Assembly (NCBI GenBank): GCA_905207705.1 | Contig: CAJLMA010000003.1 | Coordinates: forward strand, 244,901 to 308,900 | Source: an uncultured Prevotellaceae bacterium | Lineage (GTDB): Bacteria > Bacteroidota > Bacteroidia > Bacteroidales > Muribaculaceae | Direction of reading: 5' to 3' | DNA: 64,000 nucleotides | The notes under the pieces: generated by a model | Seen by the model: only the letters and a program-made list of their open reading frames with translations | What the model was told of the DNA's origin: nothing | Database searches by the model: none | Shown here: positions 25,585 to 34,298 of the stretch, piece by piece | Layout of the letters: every line of letters starts with the position of its first letter | Numbering within the stretch: the stretch's first letter is position 1 | Translations under genes and position numbers: made by a program

Positions 25585-25747
25585 AGTAAATGGATATCAA
25601 AATTTTATTTAAAACGCTAAAAATGATTCGTTATTGTAAAGTTATCCACTTTAGGATGAGATACTGCCCCATGTGTTTATAAAAATAGTTAATTAACCAT
25701 AAATATTCATATAATTCATCCAATATCTCCTCATTATTAATATAATC

Positions 25748-25779
25748 CTTGCGCAAGTGACATCAAACAAGTATATTTG
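25748..25779 (+). promoter_or_regulatory. Promoter of rimP-nusA-infB
   Basis: CTTG (25748-25751), 20-bp spacer, TATATTTG (25772-25779). Confidence 0.7.
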
Positions 25780-25804
25780 CAACAGAAAAACAACGGGATT
25801 AGTG

Positions 25805-25833
25805 GAGGGGGCAGGCAGCTCCCTCATTTTTTT
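25805..25833 (+). promoter_or_regulatory. Leader attenuator (terminator hairpin) ahead of rimP
   Basis: GAGGGGGC (25805-25812) pairs with GCTCCCTC (25818-25825) with one G-U pair, loop AGGCA, then A and seven T (25827-25833). It lies between the predicted transcript start (about 25786) and the rimP ATG at 25899. A terminator in this place would abort most transcripts unless read through, a plausible feedback control by NusA, which the operon encodes. Confidence 0.65.
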
Positions 25834-25898
25834 ACAAAATGCCACAATCTCGCTTGTTGGCACATTTAAATACACAACGAAACCGACACTACAAGCAG

Positions 25899-26360
25899 AT
25901 GATAGACAAAACAGCGTTGGAGAAAGTGGTGAACGAAGCTATCGAAGGAAGCGACATTTTCCTCGTAGACATCGCGATATCGCCCGATAATCGAATAGTG
26001 GTTGAAATCGACAGCATGACAAGCGTCAGCATTGACGATTGCGTTAAAATCAACAATGCCGTCGAAGCCAATTTCGACCGGAACATAGAAGATTATGAAC
26101 TCGAAGTAGGCTCGGCCGGACTGACCTCCCCCTTCAAGATAAAGGCGCAATACATCAAGAATGTCGGCAACCCGGTAGAAGTGTTGACCTCCGACGGACG
26201 CAAGTTGAAAGGCACCTTGAAAGAAGCAAATGATGACTCCTTCACCATCACCACCACAACAAAAGTTAAACCCGAAGGCGCTAAACGCCCGGTAATGGTG
26301 GAAGAAGACATTACCATAAACTACAACGATACAAAATACACAAAAAACATTATAGACTAA
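25899..26360 (+). CDS. rimP: Ribosome maturation factor RimP
   Basis: A 153-residue cytosolic factor for 30S subunit assembly. The N-terminal domain (IFLVDIAISPDNRIVVEIDS, VSIDDCVKINNAVEANFD, YELEVGSAGLTSPFK) matches the family, where E-V-x-S-P/A-G is the conserved block; the C-terminal part is a small SH3-like domain (VEVLTSDGRKLKGTLKEAND). The start at 25899 gives the normal length; codons upstream are open but overlap the leader hairpin. It begins the rimP-nusA-infB operon, an order conserved across bacteria. Confidence 0.93.
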   Translation: MIDKTALEKVVNEAIEGSDIFLVDIAISPDNRIVVEIDSMTSVSIDDCVKINNAVEANFDRNIEDYELEVGSAGLTSPFKIKAQYIKNVGNPVEVLTSDGRKLKGTLKEANDDSFTITTTTKVKPEGAKRPVMVEEDITINYNDTKYTKNIID

Positions 26361-26369
26361 AGCACAGAC

Positions 26370-27632
26370 ATGGCAAAGAAAGAGGAACCCATCGACATGG
26401 TCGACCGATTCTCGGAATTTAAAGAACTGAGGAATATCGACAAAACCACAATGATCAGCGTCTTGGAAGAGTCATTCCGCAGCGTCATCGCAAAGATGTT
26501 CGGAAGCGATGAGAACTTCGACGTAATCATGAACCCTGACAAAGGCGACTGTGAAATATATCAGAACCTCGAAATCGTTCCCGACGGCAAAGTGGAAGAT
26601 CCTGTAAAGCAAATCAGCCTGACCGATGCTCGAAACGATGTCGACAACCCTGATCCCGATTGCGAGATAGGTGAAGAACACACGAAGAAAATCGACTTTG
26701 CCAAGTTTGGCCGCCGTGCAATATTGAACCTGCGCCAAACTCTCGCAAGCAAGATTCTTGACTTGCAAAAGGATGCCATATACTCCAAATTCAAAGAAAT
26801 GGAAGGCGAACTCGTCACCGGCGAGGTTTATCAACTTTGGAAAAAAGAGATATTGCTACTCGACGACGACAAGAACGAATTGCTCCTGCCAAAGGACCAA
26901 CAAATCCCTACCGACTTTTACCGCAAGGGCGATACCGTCAGGGCCGTCATATATAATGTCGACAACAAGAACAACAACCCAAAAATAACCGTGTCGAGAA
27001 CCAGCGACACCTTCCTGCGCAGGCTGTTCGAGCTTGAGGTGCCAGAAATCCACGACGGGCTCATCGTCATCCGAGCCGTGGCACGCATCCCGGGAGAACG
27101 CGCCAAGATTGCCGTAGAATCCTACGACGACCGCATAGACCCTGTAGGAGCATGTGTAGGCGTGAAAGGAGCCAGAATCCACGGAATCGTCAGGGAGTTG
27201 CGCAATGAAAACATCGACGTGATCAACTACACGTCAAATCCGCAGTTGTTCATCCAGCGCGCATTGAGCCCGGCCAAAATATCCTCAATAAGGATTGACG
27301 AAGAAAACAAACATGCTGAGGTGTTCTTGAAGCCCGAAGAAGTTTCTCTCGCCATCGGTAAAGGTGGCTTGAACATCCGCCTCGCCACCATGTTGACAGG
27401 CTATGAAATCGACGTCTACCGCGACCTCGAAGACAATGAAGAAGACATTTACCTCGACGAGTTCAAGGACGAAATAGACTCGTGGGTAATCGAAGCATTG
27501 AAAGACATGGGTTGCGCAACGGCAAAAGCTGTCCTTAACACCCCGCGTGAAGAACTCATCGAGAAAGCTGACCTCGAAGAGGACACCGTCGACAACGTGA
27601 TAAAAGTGTTAAAGGCCGAATTTGAAAATTGA
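26370..27632 (+). CDS. nusA: Transcription termination/antitermination factor NusA
   Basis: A 420-residue protein. An N-terminal RNA-polymerase-binding domain (about 1-130), an S1 domain (about 135-205, VTGEVYQLWKKEILLLDD), and two KH domains (PVGACVGVKGARIHGIVREL and VSLAIGKGGLNIRLA) are present, then a short C-terminal helix-hairpin-helix-like part (VIEALKDMGCATAKAVLNTP). This length is usual for Bacteroidota, which have one C-terminal repeat or less. It begins 9 bases after rimP. Confidence 0.96.
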   Translation: MAKKEEPIDMVDRFSEFKELRNIDKTTMISVLEESFRSVIAKMFGSDENFDVIMNPDKGDCEIYQNLEIVPDGKVEDPVKQISLTDARNDVDNPDPDCEIGEEHTKKIDFAKFGRRAILNLRQTLASKILDLQKDAIYSKFKEMEGELVTGEVYQLWKKEILLLDDDKNELLLPKDQQIPTDFYRKGDTVRAVIYNVDNKNNNPKITVSRTSDTFLRRLFELEVPEIHDGLIVIRAVARIPGERAKIAVESYDDRIDPVGACVGVKGARIHGIVRELRNENIDVINYTSNPQLFIQRALSPAKISSIRIDEENKHAEVFLKPEEVSLAIGKGGLNIRLATMLTGYEIDVYRDLEDNEEDIYLDEFKDEIDSWVIEALKDMGCATAKAVLNTPREELIEKADLEEDTVDNVIKVLKAEFEN

Positions 27633-27641
27633 CAATCTCTG

Positions 27642-27682
27642 CGGTAACGGGACGCACGCCTCGGGCATGCTTCCCGTTGCCG
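27642..27682 (+). other. Long structured hairpin between nusA and infB
   Basis: CGGTAACGGGA (27642-27652) pairs with TCCCGTTGCCG (27672-27682) with one G-U pair, and the intervening bases continue the stem as GCA/TGC and GCC/GGC around a TCG loop with single mismatches. No T run follows, so it is not a simple terminator; it may be a processing or stability element. Confidence 0.5.
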
Positions 27683-27745
27683 ATAATGAATCCAAGGTTT
27701 ACATTTCAACGCTTTCTATCCACAAAAACAAGTTAAAATTAATAT

Positions 27746-30607
27746 ATGCCCGTAAAGATTAGCAAAGTAGCAAAAGATTTGAATGTAGGGACCCAGACAT
27801 TAATCGAGTTCCTCAGCAAAAAGAACATAACGGTAGAATCTAATCCTAACGCCCGTATCACCGACGAGCAATACAAAATGCTCCTTGACGAGTTCAAAAC
27901 CGACAAGGACCAGCGCATAAAGTCGGACAATTTCAGCAGCGAACGCCGTCAGGAAAAGGCTAAACCGGCACAAACAGCCAAGCCACCGAAGAAATTCGAG
28001 AACAAGGCCGAAGAAATTAAAACTACTGTAGAAACAATCCATGCTCCTAAAATCGTGGGCAAAATCGACCTGTCGCAACACTCCAAGACAGGCAAAAAAA
28101 CCGGACTGACTACAATCGATGCCGAAACCGTAAAGAATGTAGATGCCGTTGAGTCAAACGACGTGCAACAGAAGCAACCGGTTCAAGAAGAAATTAAAGC
28201 AGAAGAAACAACTAATAAGCCCGAAGCCGAAACGGTTGCGGCCGAAGCTGAAGTCGAACTAACGAAAAACGAAGAACAAACCATTCCTATGGACAACGGC
28301 ATTAAAGAATCTGAAGAACAAAACCGCGACAACGATGCGGAAATCTTCTCATTGGGCACGCCGACTCTAAAAAACAAGCCAAAAGTAATCGGCAAAATCG
28401 ACTTGTCGACTATTAATCCACAGACGCGACCCAAGAAAAAATCCAAAGAAGAAAAACGTAAGGAGAGACAAGAGAAGGCTCGCCAAGAGGTTTCCCATGC
28501 CATGACTGCCGGCGGCGAAGGTAATGACCGCAAGAAACGTAAACGCATCGGGAAAGAAAAGATAGACATCGAAAAGAGTGCAAGCCAAATTACATCACAA
28601 CCAAAACCAAGCCAACCTAACAACGGTTCGCAAAACATCGACCAGCAGGGGAAAAAACGCAACGGCCGAAACAAGAACAAACGTCCGTTCAAGGCCGAAA
28701 TCAGCGAGGAAGATGTTCAGAAGCAAGTAAAGGAAACTCTCGCACGCCTAACAGCCAAAGCGCCTAAAAAGGCTGCCAAATGGCGCAAGGAGAAACGCGA
28801 AGCCGTAGAAGAACGTGAACGCGAAGCGGCAGAACTCGAAGCAGCAGAAGGAAAGACCTTGAAGCTCACCGAGTTTGTGACTGCCAACGACTTGGCCATA
28901 ATGATGAACGTGCCGGTAAACAAGGTTATCGCAACTTGCATGAGCCTTGGCGTGATGGTTTCCATCAACCAGCGTCTTGATGCCGACACTATCAACATCG
29001 TTGCCGATGAATTCGGGTTTAAGACCGAGTTTGTCAGCGCCGAAGTCGTTGAAGCCATCCATCACGATGAAGAAGAAGACAAAGAAGATGATTTGGTGTC
29101 AAGGCCGCCGGTCGTAACCGTGATGGGACACGTCGACCACGGAAAAACATCTCTCCTCGACTATATACGAAATGCCAATGTCATCGCAGGCGAAGCCGGA
29201 GGAATAACGCAGCACATAGGTGCTTATAATGTCAAGTTGAAGAACGGACAACACATAACATTCCTCGACACGCCAGGTCACGAAGCATTCACCGCCATGC
29301 GCGCACGCGGTGCGAAAGTCACCGACATCGTAATCATCATCGTCGCAGCCGACGACAATGTCATGCCGCAAACGGTCGAAGCCATCAACCATGCTTCGGC
29401 AGCAGGTGTTCCTATCATATTCGCAATCAACAAGATTGACAAACCCACCGCAAATCCTGATAAAATCAAAGAGGAACTTGCCAACATGAACTACCTCGTT
29501 GAGGACTGGGGTGGTAAATACCAATCGCAAGACATTTCAGCAAAAAAAGGCATCGGCGTGACCGAATTGCTTGACAAGGTATTGCTCGAAGCCGAAATGC
29601 TCGACCTCAAGGCCAATCCCAAACGTCGTGCAACAGGTTCAATCATCGAGTCGTCGCTCGACAAGGGTCGTGGATATGTGGCAACAGTGCTCGTCCAGAA
29701 TGGAACGCTGCATGTGGGTGACATCTTGCTGGCAGGAACACACTACGGCAAGATAAAGGCAATGTTCAACGAGCGTAACCAGCGCATCACCGAGGCAGGC
29801 CCTTCGGAACCGGCACTTGTGCTTGGATTGAACGGTGCCCCGACTGCCGGCGACAAGTTCAATGTGATGGACTCCGACCAAGAGGCACGCGAAATAGCAA
29901 GCAAGCGCGAGCAACTGCAACGCGAACTCGGATTGCGTACACAAAAACGTGTGACGCTCGAAGACATAAGCCGCCGCAAGGCTCTTGGCAGCTTCAACGA
30001 GCTTAACATCATCGTCAAGGGTGACGTGGACGGCTCCATCGAAGCATTGAGCGACTCGCTCATCAAGTTGTCTACCCCCGAGGTTCAAGTGAACGTAATC
30101 CACAAAGCCGTGGGTGCAATCTCCGAAAGCGATGTCACGCTGGCTGCCGCTTCCGATGCATTTATCATAGGCTTCCAAGTGCGTCCTTCACAAGCCGCAC
30201 GCCGACTTGCCGAACGCGACGGCGTGGACATACGCCTGTATTCAATCATATACAAGGCAATAGAAGAGGTCAAGAGCGCGATGGAAGGCATGTTGTCGCC
30301 CGAAATCAAGGAAGAAATAATTGGTTCGGCCGAAGTTCTTCAAACCTACCGCATTTCAAAAGTTGGGACAATTGCCGGTGCAATCGTGCGTGAAGGCAAG
30401 GTTAAACGCAACTGCAAAGTGCGCGTAATCCGCGATGGAATCGTGATTTATACCGGTGACCTCGGTTCGCTCAAGCGTTTCAAGGACGACGTGAAGGAAG
30501 TTACTTCAGGATTTGACTGCGGTCTCAGCATTGCCGGATACAATGACATAAAAGAAGGCGATTACATCGAGTCTTATGAAGAAGTTCAAGTCAAAAAGAC
30601 ACTGTAA
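27746..30607 (+). CDS. infB: Translation initiation factor IF-2
   Basis: A 953-residue protein. The N-terminal IF2-N helix ([18 protein letters not shown]) is followed by a long charged, low-complexity linker (about residues 60-340, rich in Lys, Glu, Pro), a second IF2-N-like segment ([17 protein letters not shown]), and the GTPase domain: G1 GHVDHGKTS near residue 460, G3 DTPGHEAF, G4 NKID, G5 SAKKG, followed by domains II-IV ([33 protein letters not shown]). It carries initiator tRNA to the ribosome. Third gene of the rimP operon. Confidence 0.97.
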   Translation: MPVKISKVAKDLNVGTQTLIEFLSKKNITVESNPNARITDEQYKMLLDEFKTDKDQRIKSDNFSSERRQEKAKPAQTAKPPKKFENKAEEIKTTVETIHAPKIVGKIDLSQHSKTGKKTGLTTIDAETVKNVDAVESNDVQQKQPVQEEIKAEETTNKPEAETVAAEAEVELTKNEEQTIPMDNGIKESEEQNRDNDAEIFSLGTPTLKNKPKVIGKIDLSTINPQTRPKKKSKEEKRKERQEKARQEVSHAMTAGGEGNDRKKRKRIGKEKIDIEKSASQITSQPKPSQPNNGSQNIDQQGKKRNGRNKNKRPFKAEISEEDVQKQVKETLARLTAKAPKKAAKWRKEKREAVEEREREAAELEAAEGKTLKLTEFVTANDLAIMMNVPVNKVIATCMSLGVMVSINQRLDADTINIVADEFGFKTEFVSAEVVEAIHHDEEEDKEDDLVSRPPVVTVMGHVDHGKTSLLDYIRNANVIAGEAGGITQHIGAYNVKLKNGQHITFLDTPGHEAFTAMRARGAKVTDIVIIIVAADDNVMPQTVEAINHASAAGVPIIFAINKIDKPTANPDKIKEELANMNYLVEDWGGKYQSQDISAKKGIGVTELLDKVLLEAEMLDLKANPKRRATGSIIESSLDKGRGYVATVLVQNGTLHVGDILLAGTHYGKIKAMFNERNQRITEAGPSEPALVLGLNGAPTAGDKFNVMDSDQEAREIASKREQLQRELGLRTQKRVTLEDISRRKALGSFNELNIIVKGDVDGSIEALSDSLIKLSTPEVQVNVIHKAVGAISESDVTLAAASDAFIIGFQVRPSQAARRLAERDGVDIRLYSIIYKAIEEVKSAMEGMLSPEIKEEIIGSAEVLQTYRISKVGTIAGAIVREGKVKRNCKVRVIRDGIVIYTGDLGSLKRFKDDVKEVTSGFDCGLSIAGYNDIKEGDYIESYEEVQVKKTL

Positions 30608-30641
30608 ATCGCCCTGCAATTACTGAATTAAAATAATAAAA

Positions 30642-30694
30642 AAGAGACGGAACTCAATCACCATGATTGGAGTTTCGCCTCTTGATAATTTTTT
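30642..30694 (+). terminator. Terminator after infB
   Basis: AAGAGACGGAACTCAATC (30642-30659) pairs with the complement at 30665-30683 (one bulged base, a few G-U/mismatched pairs), then a T run at 30689-30694. It ends only 12 bases before the folK ATG. Confidence 0.7.
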
Positions 30695-30705
30695 ATCGCA
30701 CGAAA

Positions 30706-31179
30706 ATGAATTATTATTTGAACATCGGGTCAAACATGGGCAACCGTTCGCGCAACATAGCACGCGCCATACGCCTTATAAGCCGCTCGTTCAATACCGC
30801 CATAAAACGCAGTTCTCCGGTCACAAGTTCTCCTTGGGGATTTGAGTCAAAGAATATTTTCGTCAACGAAGGCGTACTTCTGCACACCGACGAAAAGCCG
30901 GCCGAAGTCCTTGCAAGGCTTCAACAAGTGGAACGCATGATAAGCGACAAGCCGCACCGTAATGCCGACGGCTCCTACTCCGACCGTGTAATCGACATCG
31001 ACATCGTTGCAATCGATGAAATGACAATCGACACCCCGTCGCTCAAAGTTCCTCATCCACACCTTCCCGAACGTGATTTTTACATCATCCCCATGAAAGA
31101 ATTGGCTCCATCGTGGGTGCATCCACAGTCACGGCTGACTCCGGAGGAAATGCTCGACCGCCTGCAGTCGCAATCATGA
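30706..31179 (+). CDS. folK: 2-amino-4-hydroxy-6-hydroxymethyldihydropteridine pyrophosphokinase
   Basis: A 157-residue enzyme of folate synthesis that transfers pyrophosphate from ATP to hydroxymethyldihydropterin. Motifs: YLNIGSNMGNR at the start, FVNEGVLLHTD, and the catalytic D-x-D block DRVIDIDIVAID, then VPHPHLPERDFYIIPMKELAP. The ATG at 30706 (MNYYLNIG) is chosen; codons upstream lie within the infB terminator. It ends tail to tail with a 55-codon gene, the two stop codons sharing the string TCATGA. Confidence 0.93.
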   Translation: MNYYLNIGSNMGNRSRNIARAIRLISRSFNTAIKRSSPVTSSPWGFESKNIFVNEGVLLHTDEKPAEVLARLQQVERMISDKPHRNADGSYSDRVIDIDIVAIDEMTIDTPSLKVPHPHLPERDFYIIPMKELAPSWVHPQSRLTPEEMLDRLQSQS

Positions 31180-31341
31180 CTCTTGCCCGTCCTTGTCACT
31201 GTTGGCGGCCTGTTTCTCTTTCTCCAATCGCGCCTTGTAGGCTTTCAATTGTTTTTGGAAACGCAACCTGCGCTCTTTTTCCTTCGCCTCCTTGCGTAAA
31301 AGATAGGCATCATACTGCTTTTCAAGATAATTGTCTGCCAT
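31174..31341 (-). CDS. Small charged protein, 55 residues
   Basis: A short gene not previously recognised by me: MADNYLEKQYDAYLLRKEAK at the start, then a long stretch rich in Lys, Arg, Glu and Gln, predicted as a single helix or coiled coil, and a polar tail. It has a credible promoter (31365-31396) 23 bases upstream of its ATG and its stop abuts the folK stop. Codon use and amino acid composition are coherent, so I consider it real. Function unknown; such basic helical proteins often bind RNA or ribosomes. Confidence 0.65.
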   Translation of the reverse strand: MADNYLEKQYDAYLLRKEAKEKERRLRFQKQLKAYKARLEKEKQAANSDKDGQES

Positions 31342-31364
31342 AACTTATTTTTATAACTCGCCTG

Positions 31365-31396
31365 CAAATGTAAACATAAAACAGGCTGCTTTCAAC
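31365..31396 (-). promoter_or_regulatory. Promoter of the 55-residue gene
   Basis: Minus-strand -7 TACATTTG (31372-31365) and GTTG (31396-31393) as a near-consensus -33, spacer 20 bp. Confidence 0.5.
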
Positions 31397-31406
31397 TCAT
31401 TTTCAC

Positions 31407-32192
31407 ATGAACTTGGTCAAAATTCACGGTTCGCTCGGCGAGCAGATGTTTCAATACGCATTCTACATGGCATTGCTCAAGCATTGCGACGACACTAAGT
31501 TGCAAGGCGACACTTCCAGACTTTTTGAAGCATTCAACCTCACGCATTGCGATGAAACCCACATATTGCCCCGACGCTCATTAGTCTCAAGCCTGCTTCC
31601 GGGCAAAAACAAGAAAATGACCGATCCGGCCGACCTATGTTGCAACACGACTTTACTTGACTTGCATGACGCAACGTTCAATGGGAAATGGCAATCTTTC
31701 CGCTATTTTGAAAACATTGAAGCCGATTTAATCGCGGAATTTTCATTTCGAAATGCTCTCCCGACAGATATCCGAAGCATCATGATGCCCATCGAGGGTA
31801 GCGAAACGGTTGCACTGCACATACACAAAATAAAAGGGAAAGAGAATACATGCACACCCGACTATTACAACTGGGCAATAGCCAATATAAACACGTTCAT
31901 TCCCAGTCCGCACTTTATCATTTTTACAGATGATGAAAAATGGGCTAAACAATATATAGTGGGATGCGGCAACCCGACAATAATATCAACAGTCAAGGTG
32001 TCCGAGCCATTGTTGCTGCAAGCCATAGCATCGGCACGGCACATCATAATGTCCAACTCGCCCTTGTCTTGGTGGGGAGCCTACTTGAACAGGAACGAAG
32101 ACAAAATAGTGATAGCCCCGAAGCCTTGGAGCCGCATCATCCCCGACAGCGAAATAATACCTATCCACTGGACGAGCATCCCTGTGACTTGA
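31407..32192 (+). CDS. GT11 family (alpha-1,2-fucosyltransferase-like) protein
   Basis: A 261-residue cytosolic glycosyltransferase. KIHGSLGEQMFQYAFYMAL corresponds to the GGLGNQMFQYAF block of GT11 enzymes, and IIMSNSPLSWWGAYLNRN to the NSTFSWWGAWLN block. The canonical HxRRGD donor-binding motif appears as VALHIHKIKG, without the conserved arginine pair and aspartate, and the first block has Glu for Asn. GT11 enzymes move fucose from GDP-fucose to galactose on surface glycans; the changes cast doubt on the classical activity. It ends directly against mnmD, convergent. Confidence 0.82.
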   Translation: MNLVKIHGSLGEQMFQYAFYMALLKHCDDTKLQGDTSRLFEAFNLTHCDETHILPRRSLVSSLLPGKNKKMTDPADLCCNTTLLDLHDATFNGKWQSFRYFENIEADLIAEFSFRNALPTDIRSIMMPIEGSETVALHIHKIKGKENTCTPDYYNWAIANINTFIPSPHFIIFTDDEKWAKQYIVGCGNPTIISTVKVSEPLLLQAIASARHIIMSNSPLSWWGAYLNRNEDKIVIAPKPWSRIIPDSEIIPIHWTSIPVT

Positions 32193-32861
32193 TCAACCCT
32201 TGACAGCGCGTAATATCTCGCGCTTCCCTCCGGGAGGTCCCGGCAACCGTTCCACGTTAAATCCTAACGACTGCAACCGCCTGCGAATCTCACCTTTAGC
32301 ACAATAAGTCGTCAGCACTCCTCCATGCGCCATGCTGTCATACAGCCGCTCCAAAGCATTTTCACTCCACATGCCTGGTTGCTTCTCTGGTGCGAAAGCG
32401 TCCATGTAGCACACATCCACACCGGCAGGCAACTGTGCTTTCGGATTCGTGAAATCAACAAGCATCTTATGCAAGGTAAAACGTGGTGACAAATCCACAG
32501 CTTCATTCCACCGAGCAGCATGAAGGTCATGAAACAATTGCTTCGCATCATCATTGCCAAGCATGTTTCCGTAGTTCAATTTCATCGCATCTTCCAGTTG
32601 AAGCGGATACAGCTCAAGCGTGTAATAATCCACATGTCGCTTCGACGTGTCGAGTGCCGTTAACAAAGCGTTCAAGCCGGTACCGAAACCCACTTCAAGC
32701 ACTTTGACCCTGTCGGCCTCATGAAACCGCAAGGCACAATCTATGAATATGTGCCGGCTCTCGGCCAATGCACCTTTTACCGAATGATAATGCTCATCGA
32801 GCGACGGCACATACAGGGTATCCCACCCGTCAGCAGTCTTTTCAATGCTTATATCTTCCAT
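32193..32861 (-). CDS. mnmD: tRNA (mnm5s2U34)-methyltransferase MnmD-like
   Basis: A 222-residue SAM-dependent methyltransferase of the MnmC N-domain/MnmD family: KVLEVGFGTGLNALLTALDT is the SAM-binding motif, followed by LELYPL, and VDVCYMDAFAPEKQPGMWSE is the family-specific block. It methylates the wobble uridine in some tRNAs; the free-standing form lacks the FAD-dependent oxidoreductase half of MnmC. The ATG at 32859-32861 is favoured because the -7 box at 32883-32890 would place the transcript start after the upstream ATG. Confidence 0.9.
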   Translation of the reverse strand: MEDISIEKTADGWDTLYVPSLDEHYHSVKGALAESRHIFIDCALRFHEADRVKVLEVGFGTGLNALLTALDTSKRHVDYYTLELYPLQLEDAMKLNYGNMLGNDDAKQLFHDLHAARWNEAVDLSPRFTLHKMLVDFTNPKAQLPAGVDVCYMDAFAPEKQPGMWSENALERLYDSMAHGGVLTTYCAKGEIRRRLQSLGFNVERLPGPPGGKREILRAVKG

Positions 32862-32882
32862 AAAAACACGATAAATCCAGTG

Positions 32883-32890
32883 CAAACTTA
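32883..32890 (-). promoter_or_regulatory. -7 box (TAAGTTTG, minus strand) of mnmD
   Basis: Exact TAnnTTTG match, 21 bases before the chosen ATG; no clear -33 box. Confidence 0.5.
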
Positions 32891-32950
32891 CGCAAAACCA
32901 CCGGGAAATAAATTATTTACAGCTACCATTCTCTATATCCTAAATGAAAA

Positions 32951-34090
32951 TTAACCATAAAGAGAACATTCATTCTCATGTGAATTATCAACTCTATGAA
33001 TAAAATAATACGGCACATGTTCAACCTGCCAGACACCATTTGTGGCACGGTAAAAATGAATTCCACAACATAACGCATTATAAGCATGAATCTCTAAAAG
33101 CACTGGTGAATATTTTTTGTGTCTCTTGGCAGCATCAAGAGCTATTTCCGGATCATCTGTTAATTGGACATACTGACGGGTCATGCCTTTAAGACCCTCC
33201 TCCTTACCTAAAATATTTTCCAATGCCTTTTCGGTAGTACCATGGTATAAAATCATTGGGGGCGTTGCCAATTTCAAACCTGGATCTATTTTCACCTTGC
33301 CAGAATGACCGTTTCGAGCACGAATGCAAGCTTCCACAACTGATTCTCCTACGACTTCAAAACGATTCTTGTTATCATTATCCACGATGTAGCGAAGTTC
33401 TTCATAAATGATCCCACAATACTCTAAAGCATCACTGACAGAGCAGAAACCCTGTCGATCAACAGCATCTGTGTGTCTTAGCATGTAAGCCAACTTTCGG
33501 GAAAGTTTGGTTCTCACATCATCATTTTTAACATCATAGTATAACCCTGCTCCTGATATGATACGCATTTGACCAGGCTTTACACCATTATCCCTGGCGA
33601 TCCCCCAAACAAAATTTATTTCTTCGCCATATTTCTTCAACTCTTCTATTATGTTGCAGAGAAATTCATGCACTTTTTCCATACTTAAGTCTGCATCCTC
33701 ACTTATACAAAATAAGAACATTAAATCTCGGATTCCTGCCTGTGGATGATGCTTTTGGAAACAAGACACTATATCTTTTATTGTCGCAATACAATCCGCA
33801 ATTTGGCAGGTGAAAACTGCTGCATCCGCCACTTGAACATATTTAAATACAGTCCTAACGTCATTAAAATCAATGGGAATAATATAGCTCGCACTGGCTA
33901 CATCATTTACCATTATATCGCAAAACTGTTTACGAGTCATGACACCGCCCGGCTCAACCTTGCAGCCATAATATTTGTCAAACTCCTCATAAAATTTGTC
34001 ACACCCATTCTTTTCCATATCGTTCCAGCCATAATATTTGTCAAACCCCTCGTAAAATTCGTCACACCCGTTCTTTCCCATACCGTCCAT
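32951..34090 (-). CDS. kptA: RNA 2'-phosphotransferase (KptA/Tpt1) fused to an FtsZ-C-terminal-like module
   Basis: A 379-residue protein, about twice the usual KptA length. Residues 196-379 are KptA: LSRKLAYMLRH, IRARNGHS, LYHGTTEKALENIL, MTRQYVQLTDDPE, and FYRATNGVW, so the catalytic Arg-His-Arg-Arg set is kept. KptA removes a 2'-phosphate from RNA using NAD+ and gives ADP-ribose-phosphate. Residues about 74-183 resemble the C-terminal domain of FtsZ: DFNDVRTVF, DLMFLFCISEDADLSMEKV, and INFVWGIARDNGVKPGQMRI align in order with FADVNT, ILFNLY, and DVIWGVAFDDTLGDQVKI of FtsZ. The first 45 residues are a 21-residue repeat. ATG at 34090; 34081 is an alternative. Its surroundings are more AT-rich than the rest of the window. 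Confidence 0.8.
   Translation of the reverse strand: MDGMGKNGCDEFYEGFDKYYGWNDMEKNGCDKFYEEFDKYYGCKVEPGGVMTRKQFCDIMVNDVASASYIIPIDFNDVRTVFKYVQVADAAVFTCQIADCIATIKDIVSCFQKHHPQAGIRDLMFLFCISEDADLSMEKVHEFLCNIIEELKKYGEEINFVWGIARDNGVKPGQMRIISGAGLYYDVKNDDVRTKLSRKLAYMLRHTDAVDRQGFCSVSDALEYCGIIYEELRYIVDNDNKNRFEVVGESVVEACIRARNGHSGKVKIDPGLKLATPPMILYHGTTEKALENILGKEEGLKGMTRQYVQLTDDPEIALDAAKRHKKYSPVLLEIHAYNALCCGIHFYRATNGVWQVEHVPYYFIHRVDNSHENECSLYG
33956..34081 (-). repeat. Two 63-bp tandem repeats coding for 21 residues each
   Basis: Copies at 34081-34019 and 34018-33956 in the kptA reading frame encode MGKNGCDEFYEGFDKYYGWN(D) and MEKNGCDKFYEEFDKYYGCK(V). They are in frame and differ at a few positions, so the repeat is a duplication within the protein rather than a mobile element. 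Confidence 0.85.
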
Positions 34091-34180
34091 TTCCTGCAAG
34101 CTTTTAAATATCAATAAATTCTAAAATAAAGAAATGAAATAGCCTCTGCATAGCAAACACAACTCATTTTCCTTCTATTG

Positions 34181-34188
34181 CAAATATA
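34181..34188 (-). promoter_or_regulatory. -7 box (TATATTTG, minus strand) of the kptA fusion gene
   Basis: CAAATATA on the plus strand, about 90 bases before the ATG; no clear -33 box. Confidence 0.4.
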
Positions 34189-34298
34189 ATATTATTGTAC
34201 ATATTGTAGACCCTCTGCTCCTCAAAGAAAGCAACTATGCATTCTTAGATAATATCATAAATATCAATGCGTTTTTTCTTTTTTACTATTTTATTCAC

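Larger units (their letters stand above)
25585..25898. other. Leader region of the rimP operon
   Basis: No gene. The first 150 bases are AT-rich sequence between divergent genes; the rest holds the rimP promoter (25748-25779) and a leader of about 113 bases with a terminator-like hairpin (25805-25833). Confidence 0.65.

Noticed and set aside
33956..34081. Tandem repeat considered as a CRISPR or mobile-element remnant
   Set aside because: There are only two adjacent copies without spacers, both in the reading frame of a protein; it is an internal duplication.
34091..34114. Start of the KptA fusion gene at 34114
   Set aside because: The codon at 34112-34114 is TTG and no signal supports it; ATG codons follow at 34090 and 34081.
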